NCBI RefSeq assembly: GCF_003355515.1 | Contig: NZ_CP031367.1 | Coordinates: forward strand, 744,001 to 808,000 | Direction of reading: 5' to 3' | Source: Aliarcobacter trophiarum LMG 25534 | GTDB taxonomy: Bacteria > Campylobacterota > Campylobacteria > Campylobacterales > Arcobacteraceae | Length of the DNA stretch: 64,000 bases | Shown: piece by piece, positions 1-7,892 of the stretch | Layout: every line of letters starts with the position of its first letter | Numbering within the stretch: the stretch's first letter is position 1 | The notes under the pieces: generated by a model | What the model saw: the letters and a program-made list of their open reading frames with translations, nothing else | Database searches by the model: none | Told to the model about the DNA's origin: nothing | Made by a program: the position numbers and the translations under genes

Positions 1-1
1 A

Positions 2-1117
2 AAAAATTTAGAAATAGGTGAGTTAAAAGATAACCTTTTTCACTACTCTTACGACAGTAAGACTCTGAAATCTTTATTTAAAAATAATATTTCAAAAGAT
101 GACATCTCTTATATTACGGCTCATAGTAGTTTTAAAGGGGAGATTTATGAAAATATCATATATGAACTTTTGATGGATTATGCTTTAAATAATGAGAAAA
201 TAAAAGGCTTTGTACTAAAAGGTCCATACCAAGATATGGAGAATAAGTTTATTAAAAGTGGGCTTTTAATAGATAGAACTTCACAAATAGTTTTTAAATC
301 AGCATATAAAGATATAAGTGAATTTGATGCTATGTTTTTTACAGAGGATAAGCTCTATTTTGTTGAGATGAGTACTTCAAAAAAAACTGCAAGTCTAAAT
401 AAAAGATTAGCAAAGAAATATGCACTTTTAAAGATGATATTTCCATATTTAGAGATAAATGCTTTAATTGTTGTAACAACTGGTTCTATTGGTTTAAATA
501 ACTTTCCATCTTATGCTACGATTTGGGTAACAAAGGATTTAGATGATGATGAGCTAATAGAAAAAATCATTTTTGCTAAAAAAGTTAAAAATGATTTACA
601 AACTTTAAAAGCTCCAGAAGATAAGAAATATTTAGAAGCCTTTAGTCTAAAATATAAAAAATTTGCATATTTTCCAACTTTGGAGTGGATTTTAAATGGT
701 TCTAGAAAGAACCCAAAATTCAAAGTAGATTTAAGTTTTTTTTCAAACTCTAAGATGAATTTATATTTTGATATTTATACAAAACTATATATTGGTTACT
801 TGAACCTAGAGTGTTTCAAAGTATTCTATAAAGACTTTGATATGGAACTTGAAAATAATAGGGTTTTTGTAACATTAGAAAAGGTTACACAAACTCAGAT
901 TGATATAGTATATTATGCAAAATTAAAAAATAAAAAGCTATATAGAATAAGAATTGAAGAGGGATTAACCCCTTCTATAAAAGAGAAAGAACCAGATGGT
1001 TTTACAAATGCAGAAGTAAGATTCTTTTCAAAAATTTTAGAGGAGAGACATATTTTAAATGCAAAAGATATAAACCATATTTTAAAAAATATCTCAATAA
1101 TTGAGTTTAAAAAATGA
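2..1117 (+). CDS. Hypothetical protein, 5' end outside window; possible PD-(D/E)XK nuclease-like fold
   Basis: The frame is open from base 2 through an internal TTG-ATG at 170, so the gene begins before the window; 371 codons are visible. I do not recognise the family. One segment (an acidic helix around GEIYENIIYELL, then EFDAMFF, then KLYFVEMSTSK and a basic helix) has the order of elements of a PD-(D/E)XK nuclease core, but the usual E-x-K is E-M-S with the lysine displaced, so this is only a fold guess. There is no signal peptide or membrane segment in the visible part. The stop overlaps the next start (ATGA at 1114-1117), which suggests translational coupling with the membrane protein that follows. 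Confidence 0.75.
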   Translation, partial: KNLEIGELKDNLFHYSYDSKTLKSLFKNNISKDDISYITAHSSFKGEIYENIIYELLMDYALNNEKIKGFVLKGPYQDMENKFIKSGLLIDRTSQIVFKSAYKDISEFDAMFFTEDKLYFVEMSTSKKTASLNKRLAKKYALLKMIFPYLEINALIVVTTGSIGLNNFPSYATIWVTKDLDDDELIEKIIFAKKVKNDLQTLKAPEDKKYLEAFSLKYKKFAYFPTLEWILNGSRKNPKFKVDLSFFSNSKMNLYFDIYTKLYIGYLNLECFKVFYKDFDMELENNRVFVTLEKVTQTQIDIVYYAKLKNKKLYRIRIEEGLTPSIKEKEPDGFTNAEVRFFSKILEERHILNAKDINHILKNISIIEFKK

Positions 1118-2169
1118 CACTTCTTTTTATATATCTATTTTTGGCACTATTTTTTTCAACACTTTGCTCTATTTTAGAAGCTACTGTATTATCTTCAACT
1201 CATACATATATAGAGAGTATGGATAAAAACATATATGAGCAAAAAAGTATAGATTTAGTAAAAGAGATGAAAGATGATATTGATGAATCAATATCTGCAA
1301 TTTTAACACTAAATACTTTTGCTCATACAATGGGAGCAGCAGGAGTTGGTGCACAAGCTGCTATTGTATTTGGTGAACAGTGGCAAAGTTTAGTAGCATT
1401 TATTCTTACTCTATTAGTTTTATATATAACAGAGATATATCCAAAAACTTATGCAGCACTCTATTGGAAGAGATTTTTAATCCCAACAGCATATATAATA
1501 TCTTTTCTGAAAAAAATAACATATCCATTTATTTGGCTTGGCTCAAAAATTACAAACTATATCAAAAAAGGAGCTTTAATTGAAACAAGTTTTTCAAAAG
1601 ATGAGATTATTGCTCTAGTGAACTTAAGTGAAAAAGAGGGAACTATTCAAGCAAAAGAGAGCGATTTGATTGAAAATTTGTTTAAGCTAAAAAGTATAAA
1701 AACAGAGGATATTATGACACCTAGAAGTGTAGTTTTTGCACTTGAAAAAAAGACTAGCATAAAAGAGGCAGTTGCAAATGATAAAACCTATATTCATTCA
1801 AGAATTCCAGTTTACGATACAACTATTGATAATATAGTTGGAATTGTATTTAATCAAACTATTTTAGCAGAGAGAATAAAGAAAAATAAAAATAAAAAAC
1901 TTGAAGATATTATAATTCCAGTACATAAAGTTTCAGAAACTCTATCTGTTTCAGTTTTGATTGACTCCTTTTTAAGAAGGAAATCGCATCTTTTTATTGT
2001 ACAAGATAGTTATGGACAAACAAGTGGAGTTGTAACTCTTGAAGATGCTTTAGAGACACTTCTAGGAGTTGAAATAGTAGATGAAATGGATGAAGTTACA
2101 GATATGCAAGAGTTTGCAAAAGATGAAAGTAAAAAAAGATTTAGTAAATCTTTATTATATAGTATATAA
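1114..2169 (+). CDS. CNNM/DUF21 membrane protein with CBS pair (hemolysin C/CorC-like)
   Basis: 351 residues. Residues 1-150 form a DUF21/CNNM-type transmembrane domain with about four hydrophobic segments (for example LLFIYLFLALFF at the N-terminus and FILTLLVLYITEIYPKTYAA near 95). A Bateman (CBS) pair follows from about 195 to 330, with DIMTPRSVVFAL and GVVTLEDALETLLGVEIVDE. Members of this family are inner-membrane proteins linked to Mg2+/Co2+ handling. The chain stops about 20 residues after the second CBS motif, so the C-terminal CorC/HlyC domain of longer relatives is missing. It overlaps the upstream gene by 4 nt; a separate small exported protein starts 12 nt downstream. Confidence 0.88.
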   Translation: MTLLFIYLFLALFFSTLCSILEATVLSSTHTYIESMDKNIYEQKSIDLVKEMKDDIDESISAILTLNTFAHTMGAAGVGAQAAIVFGEQWQSLVAFILTLLVLYITEIYPKTYAALYWKRFLIPTAYIISFLKKITYPFIWLGSKITNYIKKGALIETSFSKDEIIALVNLSEKEGTIQAKESDLIENLFKLKSIKTEDIMTPRSVVFALEKKTSIKEAVANDKTYIHSRIPVYDTTIDNIVGIVFNQTILAERIKKNKNKKLEDIIIPVHKVSETLSVSVLIDSFLRRKSHLFIVQDSYGQTSGVVTLEDALETLLGVEIVDEMDEVTDMQEFAKDESKKRFSKSLLYSI

Positions 2170-2181
2170 GAATTTTAAATT

Positions 2182-2784
2182 ATGATATTTAGAGTTGTAG
2201 CAATACTTTTTTTACTTGTTTTTGCCTCATTTGAAGCAAAAAAGTTTATTAGTAAAAGTAAAGAAGATTTATCTATTGAAAATATAAAAAAAGAGATAGA
2301 GCTTAAAAGTGGAGATATTATTGTAAAAAGAGAAAGCAATGAAATAAGCGATTTTGTAGCAACTTTTGACTCTTCTGATTATTCAAATATCGGTTTAATT
2401 ATTGATACAAAATATGGTTTTAAAGTAGTACATATAGAGCTTGATGAAAATAGTGATGATTTACAAATATCAGATTTCAATGATTTTGTAAATTTCTCAA
2501 CTAAAATAGCAGTTTATAGACATAAAGATAAAATAGATATTAAAAAGTTATCAGATATTATAAATGATTTACAAAAATTAAGTACTAAATTTGATTACGA
2601 TTTCTATTTAAGCAACGAGAAACTCTACTCTACTGAGCTTATAAACTTTATATATTTTAAACTTTTTGATGAGAATTTATATACATATTTATCAAACTTT
2701 TATGAAAAAGATGAAATTTCTATAAATAGTATTATAAAAAATCCAAAACTAGAAAAAAAATTTGAAATAGATTTTAAGTTTTAG
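2182..2784 (+). CDS. YiiX/permuted NlpC-P60-like protein, probably catalytically dead
   Basis: 200 residues with an N-terminal hydrophobic segment (RVVAILFLLVFASF) that could be a signal peptide or anchor. LKSGDIIVKR near 41-50, SNIGLII near 68-74, VVHIELD and LYSTELINFIY near 148-158 follow the motif order of the YiiX/YebB permuted papain-fold hydrolases. In that family the middle motif is usually S-H-x-G and the last Y-C-S-E-L; here His is Asn69 and Cys is Ser150, so both catalytic residues appear lost. It lies 12 nt after the CNNM-like gene, probably in the same transcript. The family assignment is from motif recall and is moderately certain. Confidence 0.6.
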   Translation: MIFRVVAILFLLVFASFEAKKFISKSKEDLSIENIKKEIELKSGDIIVKRESNEISDFVATFDSSDYSNIGLIIDTKYGFKVVHIELDENSDDLQISDFNDFVNFSTKIAVYRHKDKIDIKKLSDIINDLQKLSTKFDYDFYLSNEKLYSTELINFIYFKLFDENLYTYLSNFYEKDEISINSIIKNPKLEKKFEIDFKF

Positions 2785-2797
2785 ATTTTTTAATACT

Positions 2798-5161
2798 TTA
2801 TTGCTCTTGCCAAAGAAGATCTATTTTTATATCGTAAATATCTGTTCTTTTAGGTTTTATAAAAAATTCATCTATTGTATATTTTGAAATATCAAACTCA
2901 TCATTTATCTTTTCTATCTCTATTTTTAATTTATCTTCTAAGCTATCTTGTAAAGATTTAAGAGTATCTATTTCACTTTCAACACTTTTTATATCACTTC
3001 TCTCTTTTAAAGCTCTACTTACACCTTTTGAGCTTGTTGCAACCTTTGAAATAATTGCTGTTTTACTAGATTTCCCAAAAAAAGCTCCTAAAATTGATGT
3101 TCCAATAGAGATGATACTATTTGTTGTTGCACTTGTAGCATCTTGTTGCTCTTTTTCTAATCTATCAAAAAGTTTTGATATTTTTTGCTCCAAGATATTG
3201 TTCTCTTTCTCAAATTTTTGTTTTAGCTTTTCTATTTCTAAATCTATTTTTTCGTTTAATCTATCTTGAATTCTTATTTTAAAATCATTTAAACTTTCAT
3301 GTTGTTTTGATGAGAGTTTTAAAATATCATTTTTAAATAGAGTTAATTTAAAATTTCTATATACATAATCGGCAAAATTTCTTTCTAAAAGTTTTAGCTC
3401 TTTTTCATTTTGAATAAAACTAGGTAGTTCATAATAAAAAGAGTTTGTTTTCTCTTTATCCTCAAAGCTATCAATTAAAACATCTTCTCTTTCATCAAAA
3501 TTTATATCTGTAGCTTTTTCATCTAAATATATTTTAAAATTTATATTTTCTTTTAAATCTACATTTTTTAAGGTATATAAATAGTGAATACTACAAGAAA
3601 AAAGTAGATAACCTTGCATATAGTAAGCATTGTTTTGAGAGCTATAACTATATTTTTCTTTTATATTACTTACAAGAATTGGTTTTGATTTACCTTTTGA
3701 AACATCAATAAATGGTTCATTTATAGATGTTTTATCTTCTTCTATTTTTACATAATTTTTATTTTTCTTATTTTCCATAAGTTTTTTTATAGCATCTTTA
3801 CTTAAAGGTCCTTTTAGATACGATAATGCCCATCTTGTTTCAAAAGTTTTGATACTCTCTTCATTTATATTTTTCATAATAAAATTTCTTTTAGGAAGAG
3901 ACCCTAAAGCTAAAGATAAATCTTGTTTATTTAATCCATCTTCACTAGCACTACTAAGTCCATCTATTACCTTTTCAATATCTTGTTTTGTTTGAAGACG
4001 ACCAATAAACCAAGTTCCAATATTTGATAAACCTTTGTAATCAATATCCACAGGATTTTGAGTTGAAAGTATAATTCCTATTCCAAAACTTCTTGCTTGT
4101 TTTAAGAGAGTTAGCATTGGTTGTTTTGAAGGTGGATTTGCTTGAGGTGGAAAATATCCAAAAATCTCATCCATATAAAGTAGAGCTTTTAAAGATGTTG
4201 TTCCCTCTTGTCTTCTCATCCAAGCTAATATTTGATTTAGTAAGATTGTTACAAAAAACATTCTTTGAGAATCATTTAAATGAGCAATTGAGAAGATATT
4301 AACTTTTGCTTTTCCACTTTGACTATATAACATTTTTGAAATATCTAAACTTTCACCTTCCAACCATGTACTAAAAGATGGGCTTGCAATAATTGTATTT
4401 ATTTTTAATGCAAATTTTAATCTATCACTTTGTGCAAAAAAAGTCTCCAAATCAAAAACTCCAATTTTTGAAAAAGGTGGAGTTACTATAAGAGTTATTA
4501 GCTCTTCTAAGCTTAAATCTTTTTGTTCTTTGAAATAATTTGTAAAAATTGATGCCAAAAGAATTGACTCTTTTGATGTTTCATCACTTTTATCATCTAT
4601 TAAAGATAAAATTGAGTGAACAGTAGAGTTTATAATATTAGAAAATAGCTCCATATCTTCCAAAATTTCTATGGTAGGAGCTTTAAAAGAGGATAGGATT
4701 GATACTTGAATTCCTGCACTGCTTCCTGGTGTGTATATTGTAAAATCAGCACTATCTTTTAACTTTTTTATTCTACTTAAATCTTGAAAATCTCTTTGTA
4801 TTCCCTCTTTATAATTTTTTGCAACTTTGATTGCTAACTCTTCTTTAGTTAACCCACTATTTGAAACTTCGCTGTCATCAAGCCAGGGTTCAAAATCAGT
4901 GGGGTTTAAATCTGGAAAGTTTAAAAGGAGGTTTGTCATATCACCTTTGGGATCAATGATAATTGAAGGTATTTCATCAATAGCAGCTTCTTCTAAAAGT
5001 GTAATTCCAAGTCCTGTTTTACCACTTCCTGTCATTCCAATAATTGCAGCATGAGTTAATAAGTCTTTATTCTGATAAACTAATGGTGTTATTTGGCCAT
5101 CAATTTTCTCTTTTCCAATATAAAAAAGTTTTAATTTTTCGTAATCAAAAGTACTATTCAT
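2798..5161 (-). CDS. HerA/FtsK-type P-loop ATPase (DUF853-like) with C-terminal coiled coil
   Basis: 787 residues from the ATG at 5161, preceded by GGGGA eight bases upstream; an in-frame TTG at 5173 gives four more residues but no better ribosome site. Walker A is GMTGSGKTG (42-50), followed by IPSIIIDPKGDMTNLL. Walker B is in LLYMDEIFGYFPP, with a sensor-like ILSTQNPVD and an arginine-rich IGRLQTKQD, typical of HerA-like hexameric motor ATPases (COG0433). The last 200 or so residues are lysine/glutamate-rich coiled coil interrupted by a Gly/Ser/Ala-rich stretch near NSIISIGTSILGAFFG. It may act on DNA or as an AAA-type motor; the substrate cannot be told from sequence. It is convergent with the YiiX-like gene. 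Confidence 0.82.
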   Translation of the reverse strand: MNSTFDYEKLKLFYIGKEKIDGQITPLVYQNKDLLTHAAIIGMTGSGKTGLGITLLEEAAIDEIPSIIIDPKGDMTNLLLNFPDLNPTDFEPWLDDSEVSNSGLTKEELAIKVAKNYKEGIQRDFQDLSRIKKLKDSADFTIYTPGSSAGIQVSILSSFKAPTIEILEDMELFSNIINSTVHSILSLIDDKSDETSKESILLASIFTNYFKEQKDLSLEELITLIVTPPFSKIGVFDLETFFAQSDRLKFALKINTIIASPSFSTWLEGESLDISKMLYSQSGKAKVNIFSIAHLNDSQRMFFVTILLNQILAWMRRQEGTTSLKALLYMDEIFGYFPPQANPPSKQPMLTLLKQARSFGIGIILSTQNPVDIDYKGLSNIGTWFIGRLQTKQDIEKVIDGLSSASEDGLNKQDLSLALGSLPKRNFIMKNINEESIKTFETRWALSYLKGPLSKDAIKKLMENKKNKNYVKIEEDKTSINEPFIDVSKGKSKPILVSNIKEKYSYSSQNNAYYMQGYLLFSCSIHYLYTLKNVDLKENINFKIYLDEKATDINFDEREDVLIDSFEDKEKTNSFYYELPSFIQNEKELKLLERNFADYVYRNFKLTLFKNDILKLSSKQHESLNDFKIRIQDRLNEKIDLEIEKLKQKFEKENNILEQKISKLFDRLEKEQQDATSATTNSIISIGTSILGAFFGKSSKTAIISKVATSSKGVSRALKERSDIKSVESEIDTLKSLQDSLEDKLKIEIEKINDEFDISKYTIDEFFIKPKRTDIYDIKIDLLWQEQ

Positions 5162-5224
5162 AAATGTCCCCAAATAAATTTCAAATATTATAACAAAATA
5201 AAATGATTTTTTAAAAAATTATAG

Positions 5225-5230
5225 TATAAT
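5225..5230 (+). promoter_or_regulatory. Likely -10 box for the FlaG-like gene
   Basis: TATAAT lies 28 nt before the ATG at 5258, with the ribosome site AAAAGGAG (5245-5252) between them. The upstream DNA is A/T tracts with no clear -35, as is usual for sigma-70 promoters in this phylum. Confidence 0.6.
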
Positions 5231-5257
5231 TAGCTAAATTTAAGAAAAGGAGTATTT

Positions 5258-5623
5258 ATGGAACTTGGCAATATCCCAAAAATTGATCAGTTTAGAGATA
5301 ACAAAGCAGTAGAGATGCAACAGGTAAAATCTACTTCTGATTCAACAAAAACAAGTGAGCAAAAAGAGTTAAAAGAGATCCAAAAACAAGGCATTGATAA
5401 GGCAAAAGAGAATCAAAATGTGCAAAAAGCACAAAATGATGTAACTTCAAGTAGTAAATATGAAGTTATGCTTTCAAATACAAATTTTGGATTTAACAAT
5501 AGCTCTCAAGATTTCTTTGTTAGAGTTGAAAGAGGAAATTCTGAGAATCAATACCCAACAGAGGATATGATGAGGGTAAAAGCTCAAATGATGACTCTAC
5601 AAAAAGCAGATACAGAATCTTAA
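5258..5623 (+). CDS. FlaG-like small protein
   Basis: 121 residues. Residues 1-65 are polar and Lys/Gln/Ser-rich, probably disordered. Residues 68-116 (NTNFGFNNSSQDFFVRVERG, then ENQYPTEDMMRVKAQMM) follow the FlaG pattern of a short beta hairpin ending in a P-x-E-x-M helix. FlaG proteins affect flagellar filament length and are normally near flaA/fliD; no flagellar gene is nearby. It has its own TATAAT and a strong Shine-Dalgarno, and a 30-bp palindrome follows the stop. It could also be an unrelated small protein conserved in Campylobacterota. Confidence 0.6.
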   Translation: MELGNIPKIDQFRDNKAVEMQQVKSTSDSTKTSEQKELKEIQKQGIDKAKENQNVQKAQNDVTSSSKYEVMLSNTNFGFNNSSQDFFVRVERGNSENQYPTEDMMRVKAQMMTLQKADTES

Positions 5624-5626
5624 AAT

Positions 5627-5656
5627 TTTGGCTTAAAAAATATTTTTTAAGCCAAA
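5627..5656. terminator. Perfect 30-bp palindrome, possible bidirectional terminator
   Basis: Arms of 15 bases centred on 5641/5642, starting TTTGGCTTAAAAAA and ending in its exact complement, four bases after the FlaG-like stop. The A and T tracts are inside the arms and there is no T run after the stem, so it is not a textbook terminator. Confidence 0.5.
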
Positions 5657-5673
5657 TCTACTTCAAAACTTAT

Positions 5674-5679
5674 TATAAT
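5674..5679 (+). promoter_or_regulatory. Likely -10 box for the FTR-rhodanese gene
   Basis: TATAAT 27 nt upstream of the ATG at 5706, with AAAAGG (5693-5698) as the ribosome site. Confidence 0.5.
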
Positions 5680-5705
5680 TTCCCCTTATTTTAAAAGGCT
5701 TATAA

Positions 5706-6437
5706 ATGATTAAAAAAATTGATATAAACTCTTTAGTTTTCCAAAATGAACTTGAAAATACAAAAGAGTTTACAAAAGATGTATTAAAAAAATATGATTT
5801 AGTTTTCAATCCTGATGATGAAGTGAATTTATCTGTGCAAATGGGACTAGCTAGAAATATGCTTATTTATGGAAAAAGATATTGTCCTTGTTTTATGGTA
5901 GTAGAAAATGATGAAGAAAATAGATTGTGTCCTTGTGTACCAGCTTTGAGTAAAGAAATACCAGAAAATGGAAATTGTCACTGTGGAATTTATTGTACAA
6001 AAGAGAAATCTAAAGAGTTACTTTCAAGTATTGATACAAATGAGGCTATATCTACACATTTTAGAGGTTTGACAAAACAAGAGTGTGAAGAGCTACTAAA
6101 TCAAGAGGAGGTAAGTTCGATTGAACTTGAGGCACTTTTAGAAGCAAGAGATATAGGTGCTGTAAATTTCTGTTTAGTTGATACAAGAGAGTGGATGGAG
6201 TGGGTAAATGTACGAATAAAAGGTGTTGATTTTTTAGTTCCTACAACTAGCTTTTATAACTCTTTAGAGCAGATAAATGATAAAAAAGATATTCCAATAA
6301 TTTTATATTGTCATAGTGGAAGTAGAAGTGCTTATTGCCAAAAAATAATGCTAAATATGGGATTCTCAAAAGTTATAAATTTTGATTATGGGATTATTAG
6401 TTTTGGAGGAGAGACTTTAAGAGGTGAGCCAAAGTAG
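5706..6437 (+). CDS. Ferredoxin-thioredoxin reductase catalytic domain fused to rhodanese
   Basis: 243 residues, two domains. Residues 20-105 carry three C-x-C pairs, C60-P-C62, C75-P-C77 and C91-H-C93, the signature of the FTR catalytic (beta) subunit: four ligands for a 4Fe-4S cluster plus a redox disulfide. The gaps between pairs (12 and 13) differ from the plant/cyanobacterial form. Residues 135-243 are a rhodanese domain with active-site loop YCHSGSRS (C202). The protein probably passes electrons or sulfane sulfur in the cytoplasm; partners are unknown and no FTR variable subunit is in the window. It has its own promoter and ends in a hairpin. Confidence 0.85.
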   Translation: MIKKIDINSLVFQNELENTKEFTKDVLKKYDLVFNPDDEVNLSVQMGLARNMLIYGKRYCPCFMVVENDEENRLCPCVPALSKEIPENGNCHCGIYCTKEKSKELLSSIDTNEAISTHFRGLTKQECEELLNQEEVSSIELEALLEARDIGAVNFCLVDTREWMEWVNVRIKGVDFLVPTTSFYNSLEQINDKKDIPIILYCHSGSRSAYCQKIMLNMGFSKVINFDYGIISFGGETLRGEPK

Positions 6438-6462
6438 TTTTTGGCTCAAATTTTATTTTTTT
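6425..6462 (+). terminator. Intrinsic terminator at the end of the FTR-rhodanese gene
   Basis: Stem TGAGCCAAA (6425-6433) / TTTGGCTCA (6440-6448) with the TAG stop in the loop, followed by a T-rich run to 6462. It lies between convergent genes and overlaps the lpd 3' end. Confidence 0.7.
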
Positions 6463-7880
6463 ACAGCTTTTGCATTTGGTAAATCTGTAATAGTTCCTTC
6501 AAAAATCTCTGCTGCCATACCAATTGATTCGTGAAGTGTTGGATGAGCATGAATTGTAAGAGCAATATCTTCGGCATCACAATCCATCTCAAGAGCAAGT
6601 GAGATCTCTCCTAGAAGTTCTCCAGCATTTTCTCCAACAATCGCTCCCCCTATTAGCTGCTTTGTATTTTTATCAAAGATTAGTTTTGTCATACCTGTAG
6701 ATGCAACATCACTAGCCAAGGCTCTACCACTGGCATTCCAAGAAAATGAGCTTACTTCATAATCTATTCCAGCTTTTTTTGCATCTATTTCACTCATTCC
6801 TGCACTCGCAATTTCTGGGAAAGTATATGCAATAGATGGTATCTGTTTTGGTTCAAAATATACTTTATGACCAGCAATAACTTCAGCCGCAACATGTCCT
6901 TCATGTACTGCTTTGTGTGCAAGCATAGGTTGACCAATTATATCTCCAATAGCAAAAATATTAGGCACCTTTGTTCGTAGTTGATTATCAACTTTGATTA
7001 AACCACTCTCATCAACTTCAACATTTGTATTTTCAAGTCCAAGTTTATTTCCATTTGCACTTCTTCCAAGAGCAACTAAAACAGCATCATATAAAACACC
7101 ATCTTTTGGAGCATTTTCCCCTTTGAACTCTACATAAATTCCATCTTGTTTTGGAATTATGCTTTGAGTTTGAGTTTTACTCATGATATTAAATCTATCT
7201 TTATTTGCTTTTGTATAGATATTTATAATATCTTTATCTGTTCCGGTCATAAGTTGTTCACCTCTTATAGCAACATCAACTTGGCTTCCAAGAGTTGAAT
7301 AAACAGTTCCCATCTCAAGACCAATAATTCCTCCACCAAGAATTAAAAGTTTTTTAGGAACTTCCTTTACTTCAAGAGCATCTGTTGAATCCCAAATTCT
7401 TGGATCTTCATGAGGAATAAATGGCATTTTTGTACTTTGGCTTCCAGCTGCAATAATACAATTTTCAAAAATAACTTTTGTTTTTTCGCCATTTATAAGC
7501 TCTACTTCAACACTATTTTCATCTAAAAATTTTGCAACCCCTTGAATATGTTTTACTTTTCTCATTTTAGCCATTGCGTCTAAACCACCAGTTAGTTTTT
7601 TTACAACGCCACTTTTATACTCAGCTATTTTTTTTATATCTATTTTTGGGTTTTCATAAAATATACCAGCTTTTTCTATATGCTTTGCTTCTTCTACAAC
7701 TTTTGCAACATGTAAAAGGGCTTTTGAAGGAATACATCCAACATTTAAGCAAACTCCACCTAAAGTTGAATATCTCTCTACAATTATAGTTTCAAGCCCT
7801 AAATCAGCACATCTAAAAGCAGCTGAATATCCACCAGGACCTGCACCAATAACTAAAACTTGAGTTTTTACTTCATTCAT
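6453..7880 (-). CDS. lpdA: Dihydrolipoyl dehydrogenase (E3)
   Basis: 475 residues, normal length. FAD motif GAGPGG (12-17), redox disulfide GGVCLNVGCIPSK (C44/C49), NAD-binding GGGIIGLEMG, second FAD motif FAIGDI, and C-terminal HAHPTLHE (444-451) providing the His-Glu catalytic pair. It reoxidises the dihydrolipoyl groups of the E2 component and passes electrons to NAD+. Unlike some E3 proteins it has no fused lipoyl domain. It is third in aceE-aceF-lpd, 12 nt after aceF, so almost certainly the E3 of this complex; it may also serve other 2-oxoacid complexes or glycine cleavage. Confidence 0.96.
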   Translation of the reverse strand: MNEVKTQVLVIGAGPGGYSAAFRCADLGLETIIVERYSTLGGVCLNVGCIPSKALLHVAKVVEEAKHIEKAGIFYENPKIDIKKIAEYKSGVVKKLTGGLDAMAKMRKVKHIQGVAKFLDENSVEVELINGEKTKVIFENCIIAAGSQSTKMPFIPHEDPRIWDSTDALEVKEVPKKLLILGGGIIGLEMGTVYSTLGSQVDVAIRGEQLMTGTDKDIINIYTKANKDRFNIMSKTQTQSIIPKQDGIYVEFKGENAPKDGVLYDAVLVALGRSANGNKLGLENTNVEVDESGLIKVDNQLRTKVPNIFAIGDIIGQPMLAHKAVHEGHVAAEVIAGHKVYFEPKQIPSIAYTFPEIASAGMSEIDAKKAGIDYEVSSFSWNASGRALASDVASTGMTKLIFDKNTKQLIGGAIVGENAGELLGEISLALEMDCDAEDIALTIHAHPTLHESIGMAAEIFEGTITDLPNAKAVKK

Positions 7881-7892
7881 TTCTAAAACTCC

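Noticed and set aside
5162-5173. TTG start four codons upstream for the HerA-like gene
   Set aside because: The ribosome site GGGGA lies between the TTG and the ATG at 5161, so the ATG is the better start.
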